Shown: positions 48,723 to 63,700 of the stretch, in pieces
Position numbering within the stretch: the stretch's first letter is position 1
Layout: each line of letters starts with the position of its first letter
Assembly (NCBI RefSeq): GCF_041260155.1
Contig: NC_091935.1
Location: 39,889,303-39,953,302, forward strand
Source of the DNA: Ptychodera flava
Lineage: Eukaryota; Hemichordata; Enteropneusta; Ptychoderidae
Length of the DNA stretch: 64,000 nt
Direction: 5' to 3'
Made by a program: the position numbers and the translations under genes
Notes under the pieces: generated by a model
The model's input: the letters and a program-made list of their open reading frames with translations, nothing else
Database searches by the model: none
Told to the model about the DNA's origin: nothing

Positions 48723-51700
48723 TCAATAGCGTGTCTGGTTACCTTGGTAGTATTGGTTACTGGCTGATCCCTGGTGGTGCTGGTATTGAGGATTGTTTCT
48801 ACTATGTTGCCCACTGTTATTTCTATTGTAAACTTGCTGGGCAGTGTAAGGATACCCTCCTCCCCCACCATGCTGGCCGATAGGAAATCCTCGACCTATA
48901 GGTGGCGCCATTCCAGTGCCTTCGTCATGCGACCACTGTCCTTGGTAACTGGGTCGTTGGTTCCTTTCAAACGATCTTTGTCTGTTGAAATGTTGTCTTT
49001 GTGTCATTGATGGGTTCGTCTTGTATCCTCTTGATGGATATGCACCACTGTTCCCTGATAACAACAAAACGAGACACTTCATACATTCATATCTGATGGT
49101 AAACATCATCAACTATGAAACTCAAACCTTTGTTAGGTGTGATTGGTAAATCCTGGTCAAGTATGGAAGAGATAAAATACACAACATCATAGCAAATATT
49201 GTTTTATATCATGTGCCACAAAATTGAAATACTTAAAGGTCTGGTGAAATGGTCCCGGTCGTGTGACAGAATATCTTCCAGGAGGTCAATACTATTACAC
49301 TCGCAACAAAATTGCAACCTAAAAGTACGCGCAAGTGTTATTTTTTTGATATTTCTATGCACGGCTTTCATGGGGTCATTTTGCGACACTCAGGTCACGC
49401 CCTCAGCGGGAGTCAAGGTTGGCCGTCTGTGACGTCACAGGTGTGTTCATTTACATCGAATAGCGGTCCAACGCCGCCTTATCTCTGCCCGGTATCCGCT
49501 AACAAAACAGGCTTCGCGCTGCCCATCGCCACGTTCGCCACTGCGAATCGAAATCCGAAGTGGCGAAAAAAATCGATCCTAATTCACCACAGTGGCGAAA
49601 CTAATTTTTGTTTAAAAAATATGGTAAATAAAGAAAAAACGTGGGTTTTTAGTCTTTTGTTTAATCTGCGCTTCTCTCTCGGCGATTCGCAAAAACTGTG
49701 TCTACTTCCGTATTATTGCGTTCTTTCCGTCGCGTCGTACGTATTTGCAATCGAGCCAAGTCTCGCGAGAGATTTGACGTCATCTAGTCTAGTGTACAGC
49801 ATGCATAAATGGCTCTCGCGAGAATTGAAACTTACACACACGCAATCGAGCCCTTGTGATAAATTTGACGTCATTTTGTCCAGTGTACAGCGGGCATAGG
49901 AACGCTCGCTCGCGAGAATTGAAACTTTTGCTATACATAGCAGACATACGCATTTTAATCGAGGCAACAAGGTTCGGTGTTATAGTTGATTTACACTGAT
50001 TGCGGTCTAGATGTTCTGTGTTGTGCATTTTAATCACGGTCTTAAACATTCCATGTTGTGGTCGAGTTGCATCGCGTTCCTCGTGGTCCGGTATTCCCCG
50101 TTGTTCTTCAATTTAGCCTCAGTAATTGCCGTCCCAACGACGCGTTCCGTGTTGCTGTCGATTTGTATAATGGAGGACTCTACCTCCATGATTTGTATCA
50201 TGAGCTCTATTCCCGTGTTGTTGTTCGTTTTTAATGGTAGTCTCAACGTTCAGTGTTGCTGTTCATGCAGCTGATTTGCATCGTGGTTCCAACCTTCCGT
50301 GTCGTAGTTGTAGTGCATTTTAATCACGGTCCCATTTACGTTTTTTACTGTCGATTTGCATTGCGGTCACGACGTTCCGTGTTGTAGACTAGTGCATTTT
50401 AATGGCAGTCACAACGTTCAGTGTTGGTGTTCATGCAGTTGACTTGCATTGCGGTCCCAACCTTCTGTGTAGCGAGTAGCGTGGCAGGCTCAGCCGAGGG
50501 ACCGTGGCCGATCGTACGAACCAGCCGAGACAAGCACATTATGGTTCAAACACTCCACACTTGACGGGAACTTGAAAAAGTTTACAGTTGAGCCGTTCAT
50601 GTTCTTGCCGCTGTCACAGCCACCAAAAGAACAACGTCTTCCCAAAGTGAAGGAGGACACTGTCCTGATCATGTAAGCGGAAACCCTAGAAGTTACCCCC
50701 CGTGGGGAGCTTATGGAGGTGTGAAATACTTCACTTCCCGTTATGAGATACGACGTCTGGCAAACTTCGGAAAGCCGAAAAAAGTCGACTGGAGAGGCTC
50801 GGGGGACACGCCCACATTGCATTTTTCTTTTGCCATATTTCATAATCACGCGCGCTAAACGAAAAAAGAAATGAATGCAACTGTTTTATAGACCATCAAC
50901 TGTATTTTGTGATTTTGCAACATGGGCATTTCACCAGACCTTTGAACTTAGCTCAAGCTTTCTGTTAGGAAACTTTTGACAATTCCCTTTTGAAATTGAG
51001 GATCAAAATCGGGGTCACATTCCAAAATTTGGCAGAAGAGAAACAAATTACCCAATATTTCAAAACACTTGAAATTCAAAATGGCCACTATCTCAATGTT
51101 AACTCTATGGGTGAATTAAAGTTTGATTATTACAAAAGCAGGTAAAAACTTAATTCACTCCATGAGTTTCAAACTGAGCCCAAACAAGTGGTTGACCAAA
51201 AAGTATTGTAAAAAGTCTGAGAGGCCGGATATGTGTCACAGAGGTGTTTCTACCTTAAAAGAAGAGACTATTTTGAAAATTTTGACTGAATTTATGATGG
51301 CAGGGTAAAATAACTGCAAGTCTGTTTGCCTGCTTGCTTCAAGTAACATTTAGCCAGCCAGGTGTTTATACTTGCCTGATTGACATGTATGGAAATAATT
51401 TTTGATTTTTTGATTTCCGAGATCAGCTGTGTATACAGCATGTGAGATATAATAATTTTGATTTTTGATTACCAAGATCAGATGGGTATACAGTGTGTGA
51501 GATATAATAATCAGGGCAGGTACTTGTTTGCTCTGGCAGGCAATGTTTAAAAGTTTTAATAACTGCAGGCATTTTTTCACACATTTTCAAGGTTGCTGAT
51601 GGAAAATAGAAAAACGTTTTGGTTGTGTAGAACTGCAAGTACAGAAATTCAAACCGCCAATAGCATAATATATCACAGAATATGCAATAATAATGAGTAC

Positions 51701-54700
51701 TAATCGGCAAATAAATGTCAGGGTACACAGTTATCCTAACATAAAAATACAATTCAACCTAAAGTTGCAGCATTTCTTTGTTATATGTTTGGTCAGATAA
51801 ATACACATTATTTACAGATGTCAAAAACATTTTTATGACTTATGCAATCACAAACAAAACGCGAACATTTCCCTTACATGGAACTTTCTCTCACCTACGG
51901 TACTTGTTAATATTCATGACTTGTCATCAAAGATGGCCACCGTCAAATGTATTCCATAATGAATATGGATCTACAAGCTCTTGTTCCATAAAATCAGTCT
52001 TGTACTATTGGTTTTCTTTGGCCTTTTCCCTCTCTGAATTTCATAATTTGTACTTTACAGAGTATCTTACTCTGCTAGAACTTTTTAATAATGAAACCAC
52101 GCAAGTGCTGATAGCTTTCACACTGGTACGTGTAAGCTTTAAAATGGTAACTGTACACAGTGCAAATTCAATCGTTTCATCCCATGCTCACAATAAATGT
52201 AAAAATGCAATCTCCCATTTATTATGATTAACGTAGCTATTTATACAGTATAAACTACATTCATTTCCAGCATAGAATTTTTAAAGAACAATGACATTAA
52301 TTCATATGTTATCATATAGTTTGTTTGGGAAGTTGTTTCAAAATTTACCACAATATTTGTATTGGTTATTAAGTTTGAGCAAACATTAGAATTATAATAG
52401 TGTTGTTTCACGGAAGCATTGCACTGTAACTGTTTAGCAATAAAACCAGTCAGCTGATTGGATCTGATTAGCAGTGTGTATGTGTGGAAGTATTTCCAGT
52501 GAACTTATACACTTGTATGTAAGTCCTTCTCTCTCCCAGATAGCTTGTGGCATAGGCACACAATCATGATTTTTTTGGCAAGAGACTGGAAGAAATGGCA
52601 AGGCACAGAAAAGATCACAACTTGACTCTGACTCTACTGCTATTATGTGACGTGTGACAGTATTCTGTGTATCTGAGGTGTACCATATAGTATTCTCCTC
52701 AGTGTGTGTTGATTATCAGTCAGGATACAATTTCAACACTCAGTGCCACTATTGTGGCAAAATTTGAGCAACTTCTCAAACCAATTACAGTGTTGTGATA
52801 ACATTGGAATTGAATCCATATTTCCATATTTTGTTCTTTGTTTAAAATAAGTGTAACACTGAACATTGTCAGCATAAGTCTTTCACTGGTCATAGTCTTT
52901 CACTGTTTAGATTCAGAGAATAGGACTCCTTGCAACACATCAATGCTGTTACCTATGAAGAACCAAGTATTGAAAGTAGAATGTAAGCTATCATACCTGT
53001 GAATTGAGGAGTCTCAGATTGGTACTGAGATGGTGGTTGTCTTGGTGACTGTGGTTGTCTTGGTAACTGACCTGTACTCTCACTGGAAATGAGATACAAA
53101 GAGTTATAACAATGGCTCCTTTTTCTTAACATTATGGAAAGTGCATTGGCAACACAAAGACACGTACTGGTAGTTATCTAAATGGGAAGTGTTGAGATAT
53201 CTTAGTATCTACAAGTGATTCTGTGAAGCATAGGCAGTTTGTTTAAAGAAAGCAGGGTCTAGACTAATCAAAGTAACACTTCAAATTTGAATATGGGTTA
53301 AAACTGAACACCATGGTTTGGCCTTCACCAATTATTATCAATGGTGAGTGTGGACCTGCTAAAGTGCACTCATGTATTTGGTAGTACATAGAGGACCTCT
53401 TTGGGTAAAATTAGCAATGTTTACTTTAATTAATCTCTTTGTTTCACTCAGTTATTATTTCCTGCCAAATATGCTAATTTCTCCCAGCTAGTTCTTGTAT
53501 CTGCAGTCATATACCCTTGCTTGGTGTTTATAACCTCTAAATGATGCACTGACAAACAGAAAAAAAATAAGATTTGGACTTACCTATCTTCTCTAGCGTG
53601 ACTCATTCTTTGAGCTGAGTTATAGAAGACAGAAGTAGCAATGGACTGAGGTGGGCTTTGTCCATACCCCATGTAAGCTCCTTGTTGTTGATGATGATGT
53701 TGTCTGTAATGATGTTGATTTCCTCTGTTGCCAGAGTAGCCTTGATTTGGATAGAGTGGATAACCAGTGAAATCCTTGGCACTACCGTGTTGTGGATGTC
53801 TGGCCTTTGCTTTAGGATGCGGAGAACTCAGTTGCTGATGCTGATGATGTTGATGTTGGTGTTGATGCTGTCTTTGTTGGTATTGTTGTTGTTGTTGTTG
53901 TTTGATATTTTGTTGTCCTGAATGATACCGATGTTTCTCCGTGATCTTCCTTTGGTCTGACTTCCTGTCATCTCTGAAGTCTACATCTTGAAAAATCAAA
54001 CAATGTAGTTTGCATGATTAGAAAATATTTCTTAACTCATCTACACATTCTGCAAGTCCGAAGAGATTTGCTTTGATTCTCAGATAAACAAATACAGGTT
54101 GTATGATAGCTTTCACTAATATCTATTGTAATATTAAAACACAAATGGTATTCACATTAATTTCTTCAATCAGAATTTCTCTGTCAAACACAATCCCTCT
54201 GGCCTGACACTGTTCAAGCTCCAGTAGCTGTGACTTACAATGTATTTCCAATTTTTGTTTGTAAATACACTACCGCATTCTACTCTACAAATCATGTTAA
54301 TATTCCTATTGTTCAATTTGTCAGCACAGACTCTATCTTTGTAACACCGCAATGCTATTACAGACAACTGAATTTTAGTCCACTCTGAAATTCATTTGTC
54401 ATATCAACACTGCATTGTGTTGGAAAACCTAATACTTAGTATTGCAATATACTTTCAGGAGAAGAAAATGTATCTGTGGTCATTTCAGATCTAAAAACCA
54501 AAAATGCAAAATATCATTCACTTACAACAATGGATAAAATTATGGCTGCACTGAGAATTACTGTATGACAGATGATTTACACATCACAGTGTGTTTAAAT
54601 TTAGGATTACTTTATCTTTTCAACTGATTCACTTACTACTATCATGATCATCCTTGGTCTTTTCACCATCTTTGTTTTTCTCACTATTTTTCTTTCTTCG

Positions 54701-57700
54701 TCTTGGACAATCCTTCATATAGTGACCTATCTTGCCACAGATACGACATCCCCTGTCATTTGGTGGTCCCCCTTCATCCGTCAGGTACTTCACATCAAAG
54801 TAGTATTCCTATATAATGTACAATATGTTACTACTACCGTTAGAAACCTTAAACTCACAATGACTCACACCAACAACTTGGTTACACCAGAGGTTGATGG
54901 GAATTTGGTAAAGGTCACACCATTATGAATTCTGCTATCTGACATTCGCAAACCAAAACTTATCATCATGAGTAAATTGCACCCAGGCTGTCATACAGAT
55001 GTCAGAGAGATGAAGGCTGAACATTATGTATTGGATAATAGTATTATCCAGGGTTATCTCTAAGTTTTATTTCAGGCGGCAGAAATAAAATAACAGGCGG
55101 CTTATGAAGAGCGAGGGAGTGGAGCAACCGAGCGGGGGAGGGTTTGGGAGGGGGGTATCCCCCTCCCAAACGCTGGCGATTTTTTGTGTGACTATGTGTG
55201 ATTGTGCTTATTTGGTGACACTTGAGCACCTGATTTTCTTTACAATTTATTACCAAAGATGTTGTTAAATTGTATGAAAGTAAGGTTTTTAGCATCTCAT
55301 TTCTCATTTTTTGAGAACCTTTATCAGTAATCATAACCGTCGATGGATGCTACAGCTAACACACAGCATCGTACGCAGGGCTAGCGAGAGAGTTGCCGAC
55401 ATCGACGGTTATTTACCAGAAGTGAATAAAAGACTGGCATTTTTGGAAGCGATCGAGTAGCTGAGGTAGGCAGGGATACGACTTGGGCCCAAGAATGCTG
55501 AATTTCGGCAGTAATTTGGCTTTTTACGTCAAGTCCCAAAATGGATTTGAAGTCACCGACCCTACGTACGGGTCTTTGCAGGGCTGTGGTGAGCGGGGCG
55601 ATTAGCTGTAGCGGAACACACAGCATCGTACGCAGGGCTAGCTACCGTTTATTTTGTTGTTGCAAGCACCATAAAATTGTATTTTACTGGCGATAAAGTA
55701 CAGGAAATAAAACAGAATGCCGAGCACATGACAGGTTTATGAAAATTCGTTTTTATGAAAATTCGTTTTTCGGCCCAAGAACGCTGAATTTCGGCAGTAA
55801 TTTGGCTTTGTACGTCAAGTCCCAAAATGGATTTGAAGTCACTGACCCTACGTACGGGTCTTTGCAGGGCTGTGGTGAGCGGGGCGATTAGCTGTAGCGG
55901 AACACACAGCATCGTACGCAGGGCTAGCTACCGTTTATTTTGTTGTTGCCAGCACCATAAAATTGTATTTTACTGGCGATAAAGTACAGGAAATAAAACA
56001 GAATGCCGAGCACATGACAAGTTTATGAAAATTCGTTTTACGACAGCCTTAAAACGACGCCGTCAGAGTGAACGAAATTCGTTGATCGTTCGTGCATCGT
56101 CCGGCACGATCACGATGTTGATGGCATCGGCTCGACATTATACCCGGTACAATCAGCAAATACAAAAATTCGCTAGTTACATTTTAAGAATGCATGATTC
56201 ACTTACGTTTACCTTTGTCTAATTTTTGTTTTTTTCGTAAAATACTGCTGAATATTGTTAGATTTCTTTTGGCACTTCCGATCGCTCGCACTCGTCCGCG
56301 TTTGTTGTTTGAGAAAATTCACCTTGACCTCATGATCTATGACCCGCTCAGAACATGCTAGAGGGCGCGAAACAACATCGGCCAATCACTGCAATGATTA
56401 CGTCGTGGTGAGATCTTGTCCTATGTAAATTTCTATGCATTGGAAAGAGTGAGTAAGAACGCTTAATCTGATTGGGCGTCGTATGTAATGCATTTCTAGA
56501 TTGTATGTGTTTACGGAAGTACGACGTACGAGTTTTATCGGGACATTTTGGCAAGTTTAACGTCGTTTTCTCTGTTATTCCAGACATATGGGCAAGGCTT
56601 CAGTGAAAATGCGATATATAGTACTTTACTAGTGTATCACCAGCCGGCAGGTCACATGCTTTTTTGACTTGCCAGGCGGCTATTTTCGCTGGCTGCCGGC
56701 TTTTAGCGAGAACATTGATAATAGTACTATCTATTCAACATCAACTTCACAACAAAATTGTGGCCTGCTACTAACTTACAAAGCTCTCAAAGCTCAAGCT
56801 CCAGTCTACATTCATAATCTACTCATCCCTACAAATGTAGCTCATCATGCTTTGAATCTTACAAATCAGTTGTGCATATCTCAATATAGGTTGAAAACAT
56901 ATAGAGGACACACTTTCTCATCTGTGGTCCCAATAAGTTTGGAATTCACTTGTAATATTTGATGAGTATCTACTGTGAACAGCTTCAGGCAGAAATTAAA
57001 CAAGTCATCGTTGATGACACAGTCCCCACTTGTTAATGGGTACTTTGATTACTGTAAAACATGTTAATTTAGCGAGCATGCTTTTTAGCGAATTTAGCGA
57101 CCAAAGAGAGTTCGCTAATTCAAGTGCCGCTAATATTCAATGCCTTGAGCATAGTAATATTCAAATGGCCGCCATTGAAACAAATCGTCACATTCTCCCA
57201 CCCTTTTACGCAGCACATACTGTAATGCAAACAAAGATCATCACTCAGTATCCAGTTCTAAAACAAGAATAATTTATTTCAAAGTAAGTATTTAACTAAT
57301 AAATAAAAGAAAATACAAAACAACTGGGATTGGAGCGTCGTTTGTACATAACATCATAAACACAGCCGGTATAGTAGTTTAGTATAAGTTAACGAGTGTA
57401 TACTACAGTAACTATCGAGTCGGGTAATACCACAGTATACAACAGTCTATTCCATCGATATCGCCGATGCAATACCAGCTTGCCGGAAACCGCCTCGAAT
57501 GATTTCACAGTCCTGTCGAAGACGATCGAATGAGTTCAAAAACCAGTTTGCGTGTATCGGTTTAATGCGCGACAGAGAGAGATCGACGACGGGGTTGTTT
57601 TCATCAACTTCACCGCAGATTTCAGCTGCATACCAGTTCGTGAAACTTTCCGCCAGATAAATCTTAAACTTGCCATTCACAGTCAAATCCAGGGGTTGGA

Positions 57701-60700
57701 GTTCGCTCGTGCAACTGGCAGGGACAAAGACGGGCTTAGCACCAATTTCGTGGAGTTTTGTGAGCACGGAGTCGCATCTGTGAGCACGGAAAACGTCCAT
57801 AATCACAATGGCAGGCTGATCATCGCGCAGGTCTAGTCGACGACGTGTTGACTGCAGATACGGCGCAATCACTTTATCAATGTAACGGCACATGGTGGAT
57901 TCGTTGCTCCAGTGGTTCTCTGAATGCCAAACATCCCAGTCTTCAGGAAAATTAAATTGTGGATGACACTTCTCTGTCTTCCCCTTGTACAGCAACTGTG
58001 GCGGTAATAATGTCCCGTTCATCGAACTGGCGAGAACTGCCGTCATCTGTCGTTTATCATCGAGGCCGATGATCGGAACTTGCTTCGCGCCTTCTTTCTC
58101 GAGGGTCCAATTTGAAGTCGGGATGATGTTGACACCAGTTTGGTCAAAATTGATGATTAGGTCTTCCGGAATCGCGTTGTCTCTCTCGCAGTGCTGGCTA
58201 TTCTGTCGAGGTAGTCGGCCTTCATCTGGGTGAAGTTAGTGGGAAGTTTACGTGCCGCCTTGGTACCTTTACGCTTGACAAAGCCATGGCGATTGAGAAA
58301 CGATTGGGCCCAGCTTCGGGTGAGACTTATGTGGCCACCGAATTCTTGAAGTAGAGAACGGTTCTTTTTCATCAGGAGCCCTTTACCAGCCGCAATCAAT
58401 ATCTTCCTGTTGACGATGCCCCCTTTTGATCGTATGATGTTGACGTAGTTAACAACGTCCCGCTCATATCGACCAAGCAAGGGGGCATGACCTCGTGGGT
58501 TGCGTGGCAATGTAGAGACTGTATCAACTTGCGTCGCTCTCTTGACCTTCAGATATGCCGATTTCATGTTTCGGACGGTACTTTCGTTCATCTTTTTACC
58601 AAGCAAATGGCTAAAATGAACAGCAGCTCTGCTGCAACCATTGTCAATGGCGTACCGTGCTATCTTCGCCCGGGTTTCGTCATCGTAGTTTGAGTACGAT
58701 CGTGGTCGCTTTCGATTCAGTTTGTCGACTTTGAACTGACAGTCAGATGGTTGCGTCGAAAACGTGTCATCGACGACAGCTTTGTTCATCGCTGCAACCG
58801 CTGCGGCACTCTCGCTCGACTTCTCATCATTTGGATTTGGTAGACACAGGTTAGACTGCGCTGGCTCTCTTCTGTACTGTATGTAACGTAGCATGTTGAA
58901 ACGAAGTTGTCGACTTGAAGGAAAATGATTTCTGACTGAAATGCCCAAAATGCAGTGAATTTATGAAAGAAAAAAAAAGACTTTCACAGCTTGGGTTCTT
59001 TTTTTAGTTTCGTTGCTAGGCGAGTGATTCAAGACATCGTCGTGTCTGATGACTCACTTTTCAAAGATCATTCATTTAGCAGTTTATCAACGCAAGAAAC
59101 CAGGTGCCGAAAACAATAGGGCCTTGTCATGGACTCTCACTTATCTTGCCGCTGAAAATGCCTTCGACCAGCGTGTTTGATTAACCGCTAATTTCCGATG
59201 AGTCAATCAAACCATTTACCGCATGCGGTGCTATTGTTTGCTGATACCTTTGACACGCGTGCATATGACGTTTGGGTCCCTTGTCCGCTAAATTAAGACT
59301 TCGCTAAAACGCTTGTCAGTGCAAGATCGCTAAAAAAGCATGTCGCTAATTCAAAGTGTTTTACAGTACATGTCCTCAGAGAGGATAGAGTCCTCTTCAT
59401 TAATTAGGTCTGTGATAAAAATACTTTGATACAGATGGCGCTCAATGGCCAAGAATGAGTTCCATGGTGATGAAAACATAAACCAATGTAGGCCATCATC
59501 CTAAAGTTCATAAAATGAGTCAACTAGGAATTAATCAACAGGATATTGCAAAACATTTTTGCATACAATTCTAACACTTAACAGATTATCACTGGTACCA
59601 TATTTCATAAAGTTTGATGCAGTATTTACAACACTATGAGATCAACATCTGTATCAAGTTTCATCACATTTGATGCTGTATTAATTTGTGGCTATATCAC
59701 CCTAATTAGGAAAGTTCATTACTTATGCAATTACAAATTAATAAAATGACTGTTTCAATGTTAAAGCAACGTGAGCTTAACATCAGTTAACATCTGTATA
59801 AAGTTTCATGAATTTGATGCAGTCCGTATTTCTTGACATATCAGCCTACTTACGAATCTTCAATAATTGACATGTTACTGCTACATTACGTGAAACAAAT
59901 TGACGAGCATATGTATGAAATAGGTCAATGTCCTTGTACCAACTTTGAATGATACTGGTGGAAATATGTCTGATTATGGCTCTGTACATTTGAAAATTGT
60001 AGCAAAATCACCGCCATGCAGCGATATTTGATCTCACTGTTTAAAAAATCAACATGTATATGTATGACGTAAGTCAATGTACATGTACCAACTTTGAATA
60101 AGATCAGTTGAGACTTGCCAGAGTTATGGCTCTCGACATGAAACAACCATAACAAAATTGCTACCATGTGGCCATATTGGACCATCTCGTGAAACCAATC
60201 GACATACATACCGTATGTATAAATAAGTCAATGTCCTTGTACCAACTTTGAATAAATTTGCTTGATACATGTCTGAGTTATGGTTCCTGACATGAAAAAA
60301 TTGGAAAAAAAATGGCCACAAGGCAGCCATATTGGATCATATCACATAACAAACTGACATGCATATCTATGACATTAGTCAATCTCCTTGTACCAACTTT
60401 GAATAAAATCGGTTGAAACATGTCTGAGTTATGGCTCTGTACATGAAAACATCGTAATAAAATGGCTGCCTAGCGGCCATATTGGATCGTATCACATAAC
60501 AAATCGACGTACATATGTATGACATAGGTCAATGTCCTTGTACCAACTTTGAAAAATACCGTCAATGACGCTGTACCTTCTCTAATGTGTGGCCAGGTCA
60601 GGTAATTGGTTGTTGGCATGGAGTTGTTGGTAAATAGTTGATGATGTAGGGGCATGAGGTGGGATATGGACCCAAAGAACCCAAAAGATGATTAAATATA

Positions 60701-63700
60701 TCAATCAAAAAAATTCTAAGCTACAGTATAAACTGCCTAAAGATAGTTCAATGTGGAAAAAAGTTAAATAATTCAGAATAAGAATTAACAGTCCAAAATA
60801 GTAATGACGCACTTCCTTACTGACCTGAGTGCATGTGAAATACACAACCTGTCATCTTTAACCCTTTTCCTGCCAGACAGTATTAAGACTATTACTTCCC
60901 CATCAGCCAAGTCAGTAAAAAGCGGTATTGAGCCCAAACATGACGTATTTTCACACGCTTGGCTTGGTATGTTACAGCATCTTTAGTCTAAAAAATCAAG
61001 TTTACAGTATTTATGTTTTCAACAGCCTTCAAATGTACAGTATTATGTTAAAATACACCATATGGAATATGTTGCGTTTTTAATGTTAACCATCTTGACC
61101 TGATGGTGAAATATGGACTTGGCAGGAAAAGGGATAAATTAAATGTACCGGTATACCAAGTGATCATTTTAAGTCACTTTTAACTGTTTTAAATGGATTT
61201 TCCAAAGAGTCCTGTGGAAATGATGAAAAACGCTTATCTGGTATTGTGTTTGTAAAACCTCATGGCTGATAATTGTCATAGTATTGAAAAAAATTGAAAG
61301 TGAAGAAATTACTGTTTTTGATAGGCATATTTACCTTGAAATACATGACCGTGTAAAGAATATATGCTAAAAAGTGTTTAAGAGTAAATTTCTTTTCAAA
61401 AAATAATTTAATCTGTGACCAAAGGATTTTATTCTTTGAGTTTACAAATTCAAACATTGCAATTTGTTCAATCATCTTGTGCAGTGCAAATTAATAAAAT
61501 GACTGAAAATTAAAAAAATTGGCAGAATTACAGTCTTTGTGATGTAAAATTATGGGTTGACATCACGATAATTGTTAATTTGTTTGAAGTACTACTATAC
61601 TATAATTTAAATTAAAAAGGAAAAGTTCATGCAGAAACGGTAACATATATTGTCAGCAATGTAGTGTTAATTTTGACTTTACATCAAAATATGCCTTTGC
61701 TGGATACCAAATATATAGGGCGAAATATTAAAATCAGCCATGTTCAGCAAAATCCACACAACAGCATTGATCCTTTTCTAATTTGATTTGATTTGCTTAT
61801 GTTATCCTTGTATGACAGTCAGTACAATATGGAACTTGAACACAACACAGTGAATAAGTATGCTGTAAATGAAATGGTGTGGCTGCATCCACATGAAGCA
61901 ATAGGAGTGTCTTTGTCTCTCACCCCTCATTTCCAACCTCTCCCATCCCTGAAAAATAGTTTGGTCTTATATTTATAATGTTAATAATTTCTGTATTTGT
62001 TAAAATGTGCGCATCTCAAAAACTTTTGATCATAAACATTTTCATTTTTATAGCTGACCAGTCAGTTAACCTGTTTATTTTGAATATTTGCGCATTTTTC
62101 CTCAGTTTTTGACATTTTCAGAATACCTTCTTATTCAATTTGTCATTTTCTAAAAGTTAAAATGCTCCTTTGTGTGGTCAAGCTTTCCACAAGCATCAAA
62201 TGTGGTACTTCATATAGGAAGGTCTGCCTCTAGAGGGCGGGCATCATGAACAGTGTTTGTTAGTTACTATATTTCCTCCACATAAATTTCTGATTGTACT
62301 GTAAACATTGAACATGGCCGACGTCCGATTTTCCTGTCTAAAACTTTCACTCATTTTCGTTCATATGACTCTGAAACTCCAGGAAACGATTGGGAAGAAA
62401 GAGTTATCTTGAAATATTGAGATACTCGCCGATATTTTGCAAAATTAAATGAGAAAAAATGCAAGGAAAATGCCGACTGGCTAACATCTGCAGATTATGC
62501 AACAGGCCCATATCACGTGAGGCCATGAGGGGATATCCACGCAACTCAGTACCAAACACTAGCGCACACGTACACAGAGTGAGCAAACACAAAGTGAGTA
62601 CCCCTAACGTCAGCTCAGTAGTCTGTAATAGATTGTAGTCAACTAAGAAACCTTGGAGAAAGGCTTAACACTGGCTATGCCGCTAAGTCCCATTTGATTT
62701 TTGTCACAGCTCAAAATCGTCTCCTACACCTCAACCTGAACCATGAACACCCCCACCAGTTTATGATATGACCCATCACAATGGCATGACGTCAACGGAT
62801 CTTGACAGACGGAAGTATTGACAGACGGAAGTAGTTGACACCAGCATACTGGTTTTCAACTCTAATACCTTCTCTGTCTATAAATAGACACGAGAAGGTA
62901 ATAAATCGGTTGAGATATGCCTGAGTTATGCCTCTGTACATGAAAAAATCGTAATAAAATGGCCGCCTGGCAGCCATATTGGATCGTATCACGAAACAAA
63001 TTGATGTGCACATCTATGACATTGGTCAATGTTCTTGTACCAACTTTGAGTAAAATCGGTTGAAACATGTCTGAGTAATGGCTCTGTACATGAAAAAATT
63101 GTAATAAAATGGCCGCCTGGCAGCCATATTGGATCGTATCACAAAACAAATTGACGTGCATATCTATGACATTGGTCAATGTCCTTGTACCAACTTTGAA
63201 TAAAATCGGTTGAAACATGTCTGAGTTATGGCTCTGTACATGAAAAAATCGTAATAAAATGGCCGCCTGGCGGCCATATTGGATCGTATCCCAAAACAAA
63301 TCGACGTGCATCTGTATGACATATGAAGTAATCCTTGTACCAAGTTTGAATGAAATCGGTTCTTGCATCTCTGAGATATCTGCGTGAACGGACGGACGGA
63401 CGCACACACGCACGGACATGACCAAACCTATAAGTCCCCCCGGACGGTGTCCGTGGGGACTAAAAACTCATGTCTTTGCAAGGCATACACTGTAGACTGA
63501 CTTTTACAGCCATCGAGGATCACATTGCTTATCGATTTTGATATAGTATATTTTTGATAGATTGATTGATAATTGGTAAAAAGGATAGAGCACACAGGAC
63601 TTTGTATAGAGTTTGTGATGTAATCTTCCTAGTCAGATACAAGACCTACCACAAGAAGCATAAGAGGTGTAATGTACCCATGCACAGCAGAAGATTTACT

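Larger units (their letters stand above)
57020..63462. mobile_element. Large TAGTCCCC-type element interrupted by a pogo transposon
   Basis: The left end (AGTCCCCACTTGTTAAT) matches the inverted right end of the 34957-36550 copy (AGTCCCCACTTGTAAT). The right end (GTCCGTGGGGACTA, preceded by a GGACGGACGGACGC tract) matches that copy's inverted left end. Internal tandem units of about 149 bp lie at 59.88-60.56 and 62.88-63.38 kb. The pogo element 57052-59366 sits 30 bases inside the left end. The middle (60.6-62.8 kb) is AT-rich with no recognisable gene. Confidence 0.6.

Noticed and set aside
55381..55912. Two related minus-strand frames (81 and 87 codons) suggesting a gene pair
   Set aside because: They are the two 286-bp tandem repeat units of a transposon.
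62862..63425. 187-codon minus-strand frame
   Set aside because: The period is about 149 bp at DNA level; it is a satellite translated by chance.
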